Positions 45,481 through 54,860 are shown, counted from the first letter of the stretch. The stretch: DNA of 64,000 bases from Streptomyces sp. NBC_00154 (GCF_026342835.1 NZ_JAPEMI010000001.1:6764501-6828500), one strand, 5' to 3'. Notes: a model not told the origin generated them from the sequence alone. Translations and numbers: made by a program.

Positions 45481-46404
45481 ATGGCGGGCGTGGAGTTGCG
45501 TCAACTGCGGTACTTCGTTGCCGTCGCCGAGGAACTGAACTTCGGCCGGGCCGCCGAGCGGCTCCTGATCGCCGGGCCTTCGCTGTCCCAGCAGATCAAA
45601 GTGCTCGAACGCGACCTCGGCGTGACGCTGTTCGACCGTGACCGCCGCTCGGTGTCCCTCACCCCGGCGGGGGCGGCCCTGCTTCCGCACACCCGCGCCC
45701 TGCTGGAACGGGCCGACGACCTCCAGCGCCGAGCCGGTCGGCTGTCCGGAGCGGAGCGGGTCCGGCTCGGCTACGTCAACTGGCTCCCGGCGGACCTGGT
45801 CGCCCGCACGCCCGTGGTGGCCCAGCTCCACATCGATGCGTGGATCGCGCCCTCCCACACGCAGGCCGCCCGGGTCGCCGACGGCAGCCTGGACCTTGCG
45901 GTGTGCTGGGGGCGGATCAAGGACCTGGAACAGCGCGGTCTCCAAGCACGGCTGATCGGCGCCGACCGGCTCTACGCCGTTGCCACCGGCGATGACACCA
46001 GCGACGTACTCGCCCGGTACACCGACGTGCTCCTCGACGACGACGCCACCTCCTGGTCGTCCTGGAACGACTACGCCGAACAATTGGCCCGCGATACCGG
46101 GGCCCGCGCTGTACGCATCTCCGACGGCGGCATCACCGGCTCCGCCTTCTTCGACCACGTCCGCCGCAGTGGCCGCCCGGTCATCAACTCGCCCAAGGGG
46201 CAGTCCGCCCAGCTACCGCCCGACCTGGTCCAACGCCCGGTCTGTGGGCCAAAGGTGTACTGGCCCTGGTTCCTGGTCTGGCGCGGCAGCGAGGCCCGTC
46301 CAGCGGTACGTGCTGTCGTCGACGCGCTCTGCGAGGGCATCGACGACCTGGGAATCGACGCGCCGGGCGCCTGGCGTCCCGACAGCGGCGCACACTGGCA
46401 GTAG
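45481..46404 (+). CDS. LysR-family transcriptional regulator
   Basis: A 307-residue LysR regulator. The N-terminal winged helix reads LRQLRYFVAVAEELNFGRAA then LSQQIKVLERDLGVTLFDR; the effector-binding domain covers about residues 95-300. It may start at GTG 45490 rather than ATG 45481, since ELRQL is the usual beginning. It probably controls the divergent isomerase-like and MFS genes through the site at 45381-45395. Confidence 0.9.
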   Translation: MAGVELRQLRYFVAVAEELNFGRAAERLLIAGPSLSQQIKVLERDLGVTLFDRDRRSVSLTPAGAALLPHTRALLERADDLQRRAGRLSGAERVRLGYVNWLPADLVARTPVVAQLHIDAWIAPSHTQAARVADGSLDLAVCWGRIKDLEQRGLQARLIGADRLYAVATGDDTSDVLARYTDVLLDDDATSWSSWNDYAEQLARDTGARAVRISDGGITGSAFFDHVRRSGRPVINSPKGQSAQLPPDLVQRPVCGPKVYWPWFLVWRGSEARPAVRAVVDALCEGIDDLGIDAPGAWRPDSGAHWQ

Positions 46405-46523
46405 GCAGCTTCGCTCCTCCGGCGAACCGGCGTCAGCCCAGCCCGACGCTGCGCCCGCCCGGGCTGAGAGGCTGCGCCTACCAGTAATGAGGAAGTCGGT
46501 CCTTGGATTGACGCCGGTGCCCG

Positions 46524-46584
46524 TTGACTCTTTCTCGACCGGTCGTCTACCTTTTCATAGGCGACCGGTCGGCTAGTCAATCGG
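46524..46584 (+). promoter_or_regulatory. Promoter with duplicated CGACCGGTCG operators
   Basis: TTGACT (46524-46529) and TACCTT (46548-46553) form a plausible promoter with an 18-base spacer. The perfect palindrome CGACCGGTCG occurs inside the spacer (46536-46545) and again just downstream (46562-46571), with a related TCGGTCGG at about 46581. This looks like a TetR-type repressor operator, but the adjacent genes do not include a TetR protein. Confidence 0.55.
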
Positions 46585-46616
46585 TCGGAACACATCCCGT
46601 TATGGAGAAGATCATC

Positions 46617-47330
46617 ATGAGCACTCAGGGCCAGAAGGTCGCAGTCATCACCGGCGCGTCGCAGGGCATCGGGGCCGGCCTCGTCGAGGCCTACCGCAAG
46701 CTCGGCTACGGCGTCGTCGCCACCTCGCGGACTGTCGCCGAGTCGCAGGACGCGGACGTGGTCACCGTCCAGGGCGACATCGCCGACCCCGCCACCGCCG
46801 AACGCGTCATCGCGGCCGCCGTCGAGCGGTTCGGTCGTGTCGACACCCTGGTCAACAACGCGGGCATCTTCCTCGCCAAGCCCTTCCACGAGTACACCCA
46901 GGACGACTACGCCGCGGCGACCGGCGTGAACCTGCTCGGGTTCTTCCGCATCACCCAGCTGGCCATCGAGCACATGCTCGCCCAGGGCGGCGGACACATC
47001 GTCAACATCACCACCAGCCTGGTCGACCACGCCGACTCCAACGTCCCCTCCGTACTGGCCTCGCTGACCAAGGGCGGCCTGCAGTCCGCCACCAAGTCCC
47101 TCGCCATCGAGTACGCCAAGCGTGGCATCCGCACCAACGCCGTCTCTCCGGGCATCATCAAGACCCCCATGCACGCCGAGGAGACCCACGAGTGGCTCGC
47201 CGGACTGCACCCGGTCGGCCGGATCGGCGAACTCAGCGACATCGTGGACGCGGTCATGTACCTGGAGAACGCCCCGTTCGTCACCGGTGAGATCCTCCAC
47301 GTCGACGGCGGCCAGAGCGCGGGTCGCTGA
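46617..47330 (+). CDS. Short-chain dehydrogenase/reductase
   Basis: A 237-residue SDR with TGASQGIGAGLVEA, NNAGIFLAKP, and Ser in NITTSLV. At the expected YxxxK position the sequence is VLASLTKGGLQSATKSLA, where the usual catalytic Tyr is replaced (SVLASLTKGG has Leu instead), so activity is uncertain or a divergent mechanism applies. ATG at 46617 follows GGAGAAG. Probably repressed through the upstream palindromes. Confidence 0.85.
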   Translation: MSTQGQKVAVITGASQGIGAGLVEAYRKLGYGVVATSRTVAESQDADVVTVQGDIADPATAERVIAAAVERFGRVDTLVNNAGIFLAKPFHEYTQDDYAAATGVNLLGFFRITQLAIEHMLAQGGGHIVNITTSLVDHADSNVPSVLASLTKGGLQSATKSLAIEYAKRGIRTNAVSPGIIKTPMHAEETHEWLAGLHPVGRIGELSDIVDAVMYLENAPFVTGEILHVDGGQSAGR

Positions 47331-47626
47331 TCCGAAAGCACCTCTGCAATCTCCCTCGTGGCCTGCTGGGCAGGGCCCATCGTGCGGTGCTCGCGGTCGA
47401 GCAGGGCGCGCCGAGGCCGTGTTCGGACAGCCCGTGCCAGGGTCGAAGCCGACGCCCTCGTGGTGCAGGCCACGAGGGGGCCGGCTGACACTTGGGCACC
47501 CCCACCCCGCTCCTTCGTCGGCCTGGCCATGCTCTCGGCGCCGATGCGGGCAGTCCCGGTCATCACTTTTCCCGGGTCCGGCGCCGATATGGATGCCGAT
47601 ACCGACAAGGTGGCAAAGGAAGATCG

Positions 47627-48325
47627 ATGGACATCGAAGGGTCAGTTGCCCTGGTAACGGGCGGCAATCGTGGCATCGGCCGCGCGTTCGCTCGCGCGCT
47701 GATCGCTCATGGCGCAGCCAAGGTCTATGCAGGTGCCCGCGATCCGGCCAGTGTGGTCGACCGGGACGTCATCCCACTGCGTCTGGATGTGACCGAGCCC
47801 GAGGAGATCGCTGAGGCCGCAGCCGTAGCGGGTGACGTGACCATCGTCATCAACAACGCGGGTATCGGAGGCGCAAGCACCAAGCTCCTGGACGGCGCTT
47901 TCGACGGTGCGCGCCAGGCGATGGAGGTCAACTACTTCGGCACCTGGGCCGTTTCTCGGGCGTTCGCCCCGATCCTGGCCCGAAACGGCGGCGGTGCACT
48001 GGTGAACATGTTGTCGGTGGCGTCCTGGGTCGGGCAGCCACTGTTCCCCGGATATGCGGCTGCCAAGGCGGCGCAGTGGTCGTTGACGGACGCACTGAGG
48101 CAGGGCCTGCACGAACAGGGGACCCTGGTGGTAGGGGTGCACGCCGGTTTCGTGGACACGGACCTCAGTGCCTGGACGGACAGCCCGAAGATCAGTGCGG
48201 CCGACGTGGCCGAGCAGACCGTACGGGCCCTGGCCGACGACCGGGTCGAAGTCCTCGCCGACGAGGAAACCAGGCGGGTGAAGGCCGCCCTGTCGCAGCC
48301 CCCCAGCGCCGAACCTCACATCTGA
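47627..48325 (+). CDS. Short-chain dehydrogenase/reductase
   Basis: A 232-residue SDR: TGGNRGIGRAFARAL (about residues 11-25), NNAGIGGAS, Ser in NMLSVASW (about 133) and YAAAK (about 145-149). The C-terminus lacks the usual substrate loop length, as in the one-domain SDRs that act on small substrates. ATG 47627 follows AAAGGAAG. About 300 bases separate it from the SDR gene upstream, so it likely has its own promoter. Confidence 0.9.
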   Translation: MDIEGSVALVTGGNRGIGRAFARALIAHGAAKVYAGARDPASVVDRDVIPLRLDVTEPEEIAEAAAVAGDVTIVINNAGIGGASTKLLDGAFDGARQAMEVNYFGTWAVSRAFAPILARNGGGALVNMLSVASWVGQPLFPGYAAAKAAQWSLTDALRQGLHEQGTLVVGVHAGFVDTDLSAWTDSPKISAADVAEQTVRALADDRVEVLADEETRRVKAALSQPPSAEPHI

Positions 48326-48689
48326 CGTGTCGTGTCGGCCGGTGCGTGGTGGGGGCGCCCGCCTCAGGACCTCGCCTTCGTGGACGAGGTGGTGCCGCCA
48401 CCGACCGTGCAGACGGTGGCGTGCGTCCTGAGGGACAGCGGCACCGGACCCGCACCACCGGGAGCGGGGACAGGCTCATCGCCGGCGCCGACGAGCCCTG
48501 TGAGACACCGAGTTCGAGGCAGTAGGTGCGGGTGACGTTCTGTTGGGCCCACTTCCCCACCGAATGCCGGAGAAGAACCAACCGGCCGGGACAGGCTGCC
48601 GGCATGCCACGGCCGAACCAGTGACCGACATCGTGGCCCGCCCGGGCAGGAAGGCCTGGGCCCCGATTCCACCCGACAGGAGAACCCTG
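48326..48689. other. Gap without a supported gene
   Basis: About 360 bases between the SDR and SnoaL-like genes. No frame gives a recognisable protein and no strong hairpin was seen. Confidence 0.35.
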
Positions 48690-49061
48690 ATGAACAGCAC
48701 GACAGACAGCGAAGCGATCCTGCGCGGTGTCCTCGACCAGTGGAAAGCAGCCGTCGACGGGCACGAACCGCAGCGGGTCGCCTCCCACTTCACCGAGGAT
48801 GCGATCTTCCAGGGCCTACGCCCCTACAGCATCGGACGGCAGGGCGTCGCCGACTACTACGATTCCCAACCCCTCGGGATGACGGCTGCGTATCGGATTC
48901 TCGAAACCAGGCGGCTCGCCGACGGCCTCGTGCTCGGTTATCTGAGCGTCGACTTCTCGTTCACCGACCGGCCCACAGTGGGCGTCAATCTCGGCGTACT
49001 GGTGACGCGCGTCGAGGACCGCTGGTACATCAGTCACTACCAGGTATCCCGCCTCGCTTAG
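48690..49061 (+). CDS. SnoaL-like/DUF4440-type protein
   Basis: A 123-residue NTF2-fold protein: DSEAILRGVLDQWKAAVDGH, then HFTEDAIFQGLRPYSIGRQG and a C-terminal strand YISHYQVSRLA. Such small single-domain proteins are often calcium/calmodulin-kinase-associated-like or bind small ligands; no reaction can be assigned. ATG 48690 follows CAGGAGAACCC. Convergent with the NmrA-like gene, with a shared terminator between them. Confidence 0.82.
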   Translation: MNSTTDSEAILRGVLDQWKAAVDGHEPQRVASHFTEDAIFQGLRPYSIGRQGVADYYDSQPLGMTAAYRILETRRLADGLVLGYLSVDFSFTDRPTVGVNLGVLVTRVEDRWYISHYQVSRLA

Positions 49062-49075
49062 TTTCTCCCGATTCC

Positions 49076-49117
49076 GAAGGCAGAGGCACCGCAGATGCTT
49101 ACGGTGCCTCTGCCTTC
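49076..49117. terminator. Bidirectional terminator, 16-bp stem
   Basis: Perfect 16-bp inverted repeat GAAGGCAGAGGCACCG and complement around a 10-base loop, in the convergent gap between the SnoaL-like and NmrA-like genes. Confidence 0.85.
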
Positions 49118-49156
49118 CGGGCGGGGCCGCACCTCATGCAGGGCGGCCACAACCGG

Positions 49157-50065
49157 TCAGCGGATGCGTGTGCTGTCGGTGAAGGCCTCGGAGTGGCTCC
49201 GTACGAAGTCGCGGAAGCTCAGCGGGGGGTGTCCGGTGATCAGGTCCACGTCGTCGGTGGCTCGGTCGTACCTGTTCGCGGCGTGGAGGCGCGCCATCGT
49301 GGAGAGGTGCTCGCCAACGTACTCGGGGAGCCCCAGAGGGGTGAGCTTGGTGCGCACCCATTCCTCGTAGGGGACGTCGACATAGGTGATGTCTCGGCCC
49401 AGCGCGTCGGTGAGTTCTTCCGCGATGGCTGTCATGTCGCGGGAGCGCTCTCCGGTCAGGGCGTAGATGCGGCCCACGTGTGCGTCCGGCGTGGCAAGGA
49501 CGGTGGCCGCTACCTCGGCCACGTCCTGGGCGGCGACCGGGGAGGTACGGCCCGATCCGAAGGGAAGCCGGATGGTGTCGTCCTGCGCGACGCCGCTGGC
49601 CATGACCATCAGGAAGATCGGGTTCTCCATGAACACCGTGGGCCTGATGTGGGTCACCGGGAGGCCGGACCAGTTGAGGGTCTGTTCGGCGAGCCAGTGC
49701 TGACGCTGTTGCCTGGATTCGCTGGTGCTGGCCAGTGTCATCTGGGAGACCGTCAGCTGGGACATGTTGACGAAGACCTCGAGATGCCCGTGGTCCAGGG
49801 CGGCTGCTGCCGCGGTCACAGTCGCCTCCAGATAGGAGGAGGAGACGCCCAGTCCGAAGTACACCCGGCGACAGCCGTCGAGCGCCCGGGTGACGTCGGG
49901 CGCGCGCGTCAGATCGCCCACGGCCACGTCCGCCCCCAGGTCGCGGAGCTCGGCGGCACGCTCGTCGTCCCGGTGCACGAATGCGCGAACCGGCAGACCG
50001 TCGCCGCGTAGGCGTTCCACCACCATTCGGCCGATGTCGCCGGCAGCGCCTGTCACGAGGGTCAT
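49157..50065 (-). CDS. NmrA-like NAD(P)H-binding protein
   Basis: A 302-residue Rossmann protein of the NmrA/atypical SDR type. Cofactor motif LVTGAAGDIGRMVVERL at the N-terminus, then VYFGLGVSSSYLEATV, HIRPTVFMENPIF and a C-terminal RDFVRSH. The catalytic YxxxK of classical SDRs is absent. These proteins reduce quinones or act as redox sensors that bind transcription factors. Start placed at ATG 50065; an ATG at 50101 would add a poorly conserved tail. Divergent from the MFS gene. Confidence 0.88.
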   Translation of the reverse strand: MTLVTGAAGDIGRMVVERLRGDGLPVRAFVHRDDERAAELRDLGADVAVGDLTRAPDVTRALDGCRRVYFGLGVSSSYLEATVTAAAAALDHGHLEVFVNMSQLTVSQMTLASTSESRQQRQHWLAEQTLNWSGLPVTHIRPTVFMENPIFLMVMASGVAQDDTIRLPFGSGRTSPVAAQDVAEVAATVLATPDAHVGRIYALTGERSRDMTAIAEELTDALGRDITYVDVPYEEWVRTKLTPLGLPEYVGEHLSTMARLHAANRYDRATDDVDLITGHPPLSFRDFVRSHSEAFTDSTRIR

Positions 50066-50301
50066 GGCGGCTTCGGATGAGGGGATGGAGGGTCGGTGCA
50101 CCATGGGCGTGATCCTGCCGGTTGGCAGTGGCCGACTGTGGGAAGCCCTGCCGAGCACACCAGGATGGAGCAGCGGTGCAACGAGTCACGGCAGATCCTC
50201 CGCCGACGGGGGAGACGACGTGAGAACGCCGCGCCGACGTCCCCGCGGAGCGGCGCGCCACCTCGTGCCGGGCGCCGCTGCAGTGCGGGGCCGCTCGTAG
50301 G

Positions 50302-51537
50302 GTGACGTGCGTGATCGTTCGTGAGGGCGCAGGGAAAGCAGGCAGTGGCCGTTGGCGGCCGGGCTATTCGGCTGCGGCAGTGGTGTTCGCCATCGGGATG
50401 GCCGGGACCACGCTGCCCACACCGTTGTACGGGCTCTACCAGGAACAGATCGGGTTCTCCGAGCTGTTGGTGACCGTGATCTTCGCCGTGTACGCCGTCG
50501 CGGTCATCACCGTGCTTCTGGTGGCGGGAAACTACTCCGACGAGGTCGGCCGCCGACCTGTGCTGCTGTGCGCGATGGCTGTGTCGGCCGCGAGCGCGGG
50601 ATGCTTCCTCCTGCAGAGCGGCCTGCCCCTGCTCTTCGCAGGGCGACTGCTGTCCGGCTGCGCGGCCGGCCTGCTGAGTGGCGCGGCAACAGCGGCCGTC
50701 ATCGAGCTGGCGGGTCCCGGACGGAAGGCGCGTGCCGGTTTCGCCGCCACTGCGGCGAACATGGGTGGTCTGGGCTGCGGGCCACTGCTCTCCGGCCTCC
50801 TTGCGCAGTACACGCCCTGGCCGCTGACGCTGCCGTTCTGGGTCCACCTGGGGCTGGTGGCTGTGGCCACGGGGATCACCTGGTTCCTGCCGGAGACCGT
50901 GGCGGAGCCGAAGAGTTGGCCGCCTCCGACGCCGCAGGGCGTCACGGTGCCGCCCGAAGTGAAGGGTGTGTTCACGCCCGCCGCGCTGGCGGCGTTCGCC
51001 GGCTTCGCGCTTCTCGGGCTGTTCACGGCGGTCGCGACGAGCTTTGTCTCGCAGACGCTGGGTGTGCACAACCTGGCTGTCTCCGGCGCCGTGGTTTTCT
51101 CCGTGTTTCTCGCTTCGACCGTCGGGCAGTCCTTGACTCAACGGATCGGCGCGCGCCTCGCGCTCCCCTTGGGGTGCGGCATTCTCGTCGTGGGTCTGCT
51201 GCTGGTGGCGTCGTCACTGATCGCCGAATCCATGCTGCTGCTCGTCCTGGGCGCCCTGTTCGGCGGCACCGGCCAGGGGCTGGCCTTTCGCGCGGCACTC
51301 ACCCAGGTCAGCAGTGCTGCCCCGGCACGGCATCGTGGCGGCACCATTTCGGCGTTCTTCGTCGTCGCCTACGCCGGGATCTCGGTGCCGGTGGTCGGGG
51401 TCGGTGCCATGGCCACATGGCTCGGGCTACGCCAAGCCGGGCTGATCTTCACGGGCTGTGTGATCCTGCTGGCGGCGGGCGCGGGAGCCTACGCTGCACG
51501 CAGGTCGCCGGCGGGGGGCGTGATCGGTCGCGAGTGA
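50302..51537 (+). CDS. MFS transporter, drug-efflux-like
   Basis: A 411-residue, 12-helix MFS protein. Motif A appears in GNYSDEVGRRPVLL (about residues 73-86), between helices 2 and 3, and the first helix pair is FAIGMAGTTLPTPLYGLYQE. Homologous to drug:H+ antiporters, but its substrate is unknown. The GTG at 50302 gives the family-typical N-terminus; GTG at 50311 is also possible. Faces the secreted lysozyme-like gene on the other strand. Confidence 0.9.
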   Translation: MTCVIVREGAGKAGSGRWRPGYSAAAVVFAIGMAGTTLPTPLYGLYQEQIGFSELLVTVIFAVYAVAVITVLLVAGNYSDEVGRRPVLLCAMAVSAASAGCFLLQSGLPLLFAGRLLSGCAAGLLSGAATAAVIELAGPGRKARAGFAATAANMGGLGCGPLLSGLLAQYTPWPLTLPFWVHLGLVAVATGITWFLPETVAEPKSWPPPTPQGVTVPPEVKGVFTPAALAAFAGFALLGLFTAVATSFVSQTLGVHNLAVSGAVVFSVFLASTVGQSLTQRIGARLALPLGCGILVVGLLLVASSLIAESMLLLVLGALFGGTGQGLAFRAALTQVSSAAPARHRGGTISAFFVVAYAGISVPVVGVGAMATWLGLRQAGLIFTGCVILLAAGAGAYAARRSPAGGVIGRE

Positions 51538-51596
51538 AGTTCGGGTGCTGGTCGCCCGGGACTTGCTGGGCGACCGTGGTGCTTCGTCGGGTCGGA

Positions 51597-52076
51597 TCAG
51601 TAGGCCGAGTTGACGTTGTCGATCGAGCCGTAGCGGTGCGCGGCGTAGTTGGCGGAGGCCGTGATGTTGGCGACCGGGTCGTAGATGTTCGTCGAGGTGC
51701 CGGCGACGTGGTACGCGTTGAAGGTGGGGTCGATGACCTGCATCAGGCCCTTGGACGGGATGCCCTTCATGGCGTTGGAGTCCCAGTTGTTGATGGCGTT
51801 GGGGTTGCCGGAGGACTCGCGCATCAGGTTCTTGTGGATGCCCTCGTAGGTGGCCGGGATGCCCTGCTTGTGCAGGATCTCCAGCGACTGCTTGATCCAG
51901 GCGTCGACGTTGCCGCCGGACTGGGCGGGGGCGGGCGCGGGGGTGGCGGCCGAGGCGGCCGGGGCGCTGACGACGGTGCCGGCCATGACGGCAGCGCCGG
52001 CTGCGACCATGCCCAGCGAGATCTTCTTGGTCTTGGTCATGCGGGCGAAGTTCTTGGGCATCGCGGTGATCTGCAC
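51597..52076 (-). CDS. Secreted lytic transglycosylase-like protein
   Basis: A 159-residue exported protein. A signal peptide ends at about residue 50 in an Ala-rich region (VMAGTVVSAPAASA). The remaining domain is a lysozyme/SLT fold: the catalytic Glu is in NLMRESSGNPNAINNWDS (about residue 93), with GLMQVIDPTFNAYHV following. Such proteins cleave peptidoglycan during growth or spore germination. The GTG at 52076 is preceded by AGGAATTACCAC. Regulation is probably complex because the upstream region is long and repeat-bearing. Confidence 0.9.
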   Translation of the reverse strand: MQITAMPKNFARMTKTKKISLGMVAAGAAVMAGTVVSAPAASAATPAPAPAQSGGNVDAWIKQSLEILHKQGIPATYEGIHKNLMRESSGNPNAINNWDSNAMKGIPSKGLMQVIDPTFNAYHVAGTSTNIYDPVANITASANYAAHRYGSIDNVNSAY

Positions 52077-52721
52077 GTGGTAATTCCTGTTCTGTCGGGG
52101 GGTGATGCCAAGAATTGTTAATCGGGAGGGAATCCCGGGTCAATGCCCACCTCTTACTACTACGATTAGTATCGGGTGCAAGAAATGATGGAAAAGTGGC
52201 TTCGCGGCCGGGGAGCGGGCCTCGATGGTCTACTATTCAGCTTCAGAGTGACGCCCGTCATATGGCCCACCCCACACGGCAAATGCCTCAAATCGGCACA
52301 AGAGTGACGCAGATCATGTGGCCTGCGTCATATCGAGAGCGTCTAATTCACTCACCGTAATTCTGGATAAGCATTCCGTATTGGTGGTGGGGAGGTGCGG
52401 GTTATTCGCGCGAACCGGCGGGAAATTCCGGCCTTTGGGCCTGCGCGACCGATCCGGTGGCGGCACATCACGCGGACGGTGCAACAGGACTGATTCGGAG
52501 TCGCGCGGTGGCGCGCATGGGCGGCCCGGAGGCGGCTGGGAAAACCGAGCGGGAGGGGACAGGCCCGCATCGGTACCGCAGGGATGGGGGGCGATGGCCC
52601 CCTGAGCCCGTTACGGGGTGCACGCCGACTTCCAGCACGCTCCGGAGGACCGGGGGCCTGGCCTGCGCGCTACAGGGCGAAGGGCGAGATGACCGCCCAT
52701 GCAGAGGCGGCCGGGATCCCC
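52077..52721 (-). promoter_or_regulatory. Long control region upstream of the lysozyme-like gene
   Basis: About 640 bases without a gene, locally richer in A+T than the rest of the window. Two similar 23-base direct repeats (52245-52267 and 52301-52323, 19 of 23 bases shared) each contain AGAGTGACGC and TCAT-x-TGGCC. Repeat 1 holds the dyad TGACG-CC-CGTCA, close to actinobacterial Crp sites; a TGACGC/GCGTCA inverted pair spans repeat 2 and about 52326. A long leader could also carry a riboswitch, but I could not fit a known one. Confidence 0.45.
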
Positions 52722-53423
52722 TCAGTGGTTCCCGTCGGCGTAGGGGGCGTGAGGACGGGCCTCAGTGGCGATGACAGCCGCCTGGATGCGGCGTTCCACA
52801 CCCAGCTTGGCGAGCAGCCGCGAAATGTGGTTCTTCACGGTCTTCTCCGAGAGGAAGAGCTGCTTGCCGATCTGGCGGTTCGTCATCCCCTCGCCGATCA
52901 GGTCCAGGATCTCGCGCTCGCGCGGGGACAGCCCCGAAAGGGCGTCGTCCGCAGCACAGGCAGGGGTGTCGTCGTGACGGAGCGTCCTCATCAAACGTGT
53001 GGTGGTGGCGGGATCGAGCATGGACTGGCCCGATGCGACGGCCCGCACCGCGGAGACAAGGTCTGATCCCTTGATCTGCTTCAGCACGTATCCGGCGGCG
53101 CCGGCCATGATCGCGTCCAGCAGCGCGTCGTCGTCGTCGAACGAGGTGAGCATCAGACAGGCCAGGCCGGGCATGCGGGATCGCAGTTCTCGGCAGACGG
53201 TGATGCCGTCGCCGTCCGGCAGGCGTACATCCAGGACTGCTACGTCCGGCCGTAGCGCGGGCCCGCGGGCGAGCGCATGGTCGGCGGTGCCGGCTTCACC
53301 GACGACCACGATGTCCGGTTCGGTGTCGAGCAGATCACGCAGGCCCCGGCGTACGACTTCGTGATCGTCGAGCAGGAACACCTTGATGGGTGCTGATTCC
53401 GAGAACTGGGGTGCGTCATCCAT
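52722..53423 (-). CDS. NarL-type response regulator (OsdR/DosR-like)
   Basis: A 233-residue two-component regulator. The receiver domain (about 10-125) starts IKVFLLDDHEVVRRGLRDLL; the phospho-acceptor Asp is in VLDVRLPDGDG (about 61) and the conserved Lys in YVLKQIKGSD (about 110). A LuxR-type helix-turn-helix follows, LSPREREILDLIGEGMTNRQ then IGKQLFLSEKTVKNHISRLL. Architecture and neighbours (universal stress proteins, DosS-like kinase remnant) point to the dormancy regulators DosR of mycobacteria and OsdR of Streptomyces. The partner kinase encoded at 58709-59309 is decayed, so this regulator may now answer to another kinase. Confidence 0.9.
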   Translation of the reverse strand: MDDAPQFSESAPIKVFLLDDHEVVRRGLRDLLDTEPDIVVVGEAGTADHALARGPALRPDVAVLDVRLPDGDGITVCRELRSRMPGLACLMLTSFDDDDALLDAIMAGAAGYVLKQIKGSDLVSAVRAVASGQSMLDPATTTRLMRTLRHDDTPACAADDALSGLSPREREILDLIGEGMTNRQIGKQLFLSEKTVKNHISRLLAKLGVERRIQAAVIATEARPHAPYADGNH

Positions 53424-53769
53424 GATTGCCCCTTGCCCGCTCGTGCGTTCCGGCCCCTGGAGCCTTGCCCACAATCTTCCCGGTGGCGCCGGCGCCGGAC
53501 GGCTCATCGCCGTGTGCCGTGGAGCCTGCGTTCTCCCCGACGGGACGGCTGGGTTCCCATTCAACATCGACAATGGCCGGTACCGCGCGCACCGGCCCGG
53601 AGTCCTCCTCCTGCGGGCCCAATTCCACTCTCGCTCTCCGGCCGGCTTCTCCGATTGGGCCGGTGCACCCGTTCTGGGTACCGACCGGCCCATGCATGTC
53701 GGCGGCACTCCGGCACAGGATGGCAGTGGAAGGGCGCTACGGAGCAACGCGCACCAGGGAGCGATCGCG
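53424..53769. promoter_or_regulatory. Regulator-dehydrogenase divergent region with degenerate boxes
   Basis: About 345 bases. GGGCCGGTGCACCC (53657-53670) fits the box GGGNC-N4-GNCCC with one mismatch and lies 99 bases ahead of the dehydrogenase ATG; GGGTA-x6-GGCCC follows at 53676-53691. They resemble the sites upstream of the universal stress genes. Promoters for both divergent genes must be here. Confidence 0.45.
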
Positions 53770-54837
53770 ATGAAGGCATTCGTTTTCCACGGGCCGGGCA
53801 AGAGTTCCTGGGACGAGGTACCGGACCCGGATATCGAGGACGCGTCGGACGCCATTGTCCGAGTAGGCACGACAACGATCTGCGGCACCGATCTGCACAT
53901 CCTCAAAGGCGACCTGCCCGAGGTGACGCCGGGCCGGGTGCTCGGCCACGAGGCCGTCGGGGAAGTCGTAGAGGTGGGCGACGATGTGCGGACGGTCCGT
54001 CCCGGAGACCGGGTGCTGGTGTCCTGCATCTCCTCGTGCGGTCGTTGCCACTTCTGCCGCGAGCGGCGGTACGGGCAGTGCCGGGGCGGTGGCGGATGGG
54101 TACTGGGACACCTGACCGACGGCACGCAGGCGGAGTACGTACGCATCCCGTACGCCGACCTGTCCGTGTACCCGCTCCCCGCCACGGTGGACGACAAGGA
54201 GGGCGTCCTGCTCTCCGACATCCTGCCCACCGCCTATGAGGTGGGGGTGCTCAACGGCGGCGTCCGCCCGGGCGACACCGTGGTCATCGTCGGTGCCGGC
54301 CCGGTCGGGCTGGCCGCCATCGCCACCGCACGGCTGTACTCCCCGGGGCGGATCATCGTCGTGGACCTGGCGCAGTCCCGGCTGGAGGCGGCACGTGCGC
54401 TCGGGGCGGACGCCGTGGTGAACGCGGGAGAGGATCCTCAGCAACTCGTCGAAGACCTCACCGAAGGCCTCGGGGCCGACGCGGCCATCGAAGCGGTGGG
54501 CGTGCCGGACAGTTTCGAACTGTGCACGAGGGTGGTCCGCCCGGGTGGGCGTGTGGCAAACGTCGGGGTGCACGGCAAGCCCGCAGACCTCCACCTGGAG
54601 GATCTGTGGATCAAGGATGTGACGATCACGACGGGGCTCGTGGACACCTACTCCACGCCCGTCCTGCTGCGCATGCTGACCGCCGGTCGGCTGTCCACGG
54701 GCTCGCTGGTGACACACCACTTCGATCTCGCGCAGATGGAGGAGGCGTACGAAGTGTTTGCTGCCGCAGCCGAGACCGGCGCGCTCAAGGTGGTGCTGGG
54801 CGGGGTGCAGCACGACGTCGTCGATGTGCCCGCATGA
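53770..54837 (+). CDS. Zinc-dependent alcohol dehydrogenase
   Basis: A 355-residue MDR-family dehydrogenase with both zincs predicted. Catalytic zinc ligands are Cys in TTICGTDLHIL (about residue 38), His-Glu in LGHEAVGEV (about 60), and a downstream Asp/Cys position; the structural zinc loop is CISSCGRCHFCRERRYGQC with four Cys (about 92-110). The Rossmann motif is VVIVGAGPVGLAAIA (about 175-189). Possible substrates include alcohols and aldehydes in redox-balancing during oxygen limitation, given the dormancy context. ATG at 53770 follows AGGGAGCGATCGCG. Confidence 0.93.
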   Translation: MKAFVFHGPGKSSWDEVPDPDIEDASDAIVRVGTTTICGTDLHILKGDLPEVTPGRVLGHEAVGEVVEVGDDVRTVRPGDRVLVSCISSCGRCHFCRERRYGQCRGGGGWVLGHLTDGTQAEYVRIPYADLSVYPLPATVDDKEGVLLSDILPTAYEVGVLNGGVRPGDTVVIVGAGPVGLAAIATARLYSPGRIIVVDLAQSRLEAARALGADAVVNAGEDPQQLVEDLTEGLGADAAIEAVGVPDSFELCTRVVRPGGRVANVGVHGKPADLHLEDLWIKDVTITTGLVDTYSTPVLLRMLTAGRLSTGSLVTHHFDLAQMEEAYEVFAAAAETGALKVVLGGVQHDVVDVPA

Positions 54838-54860
54838 CGGCACGGCGGGCATGACGGCGC

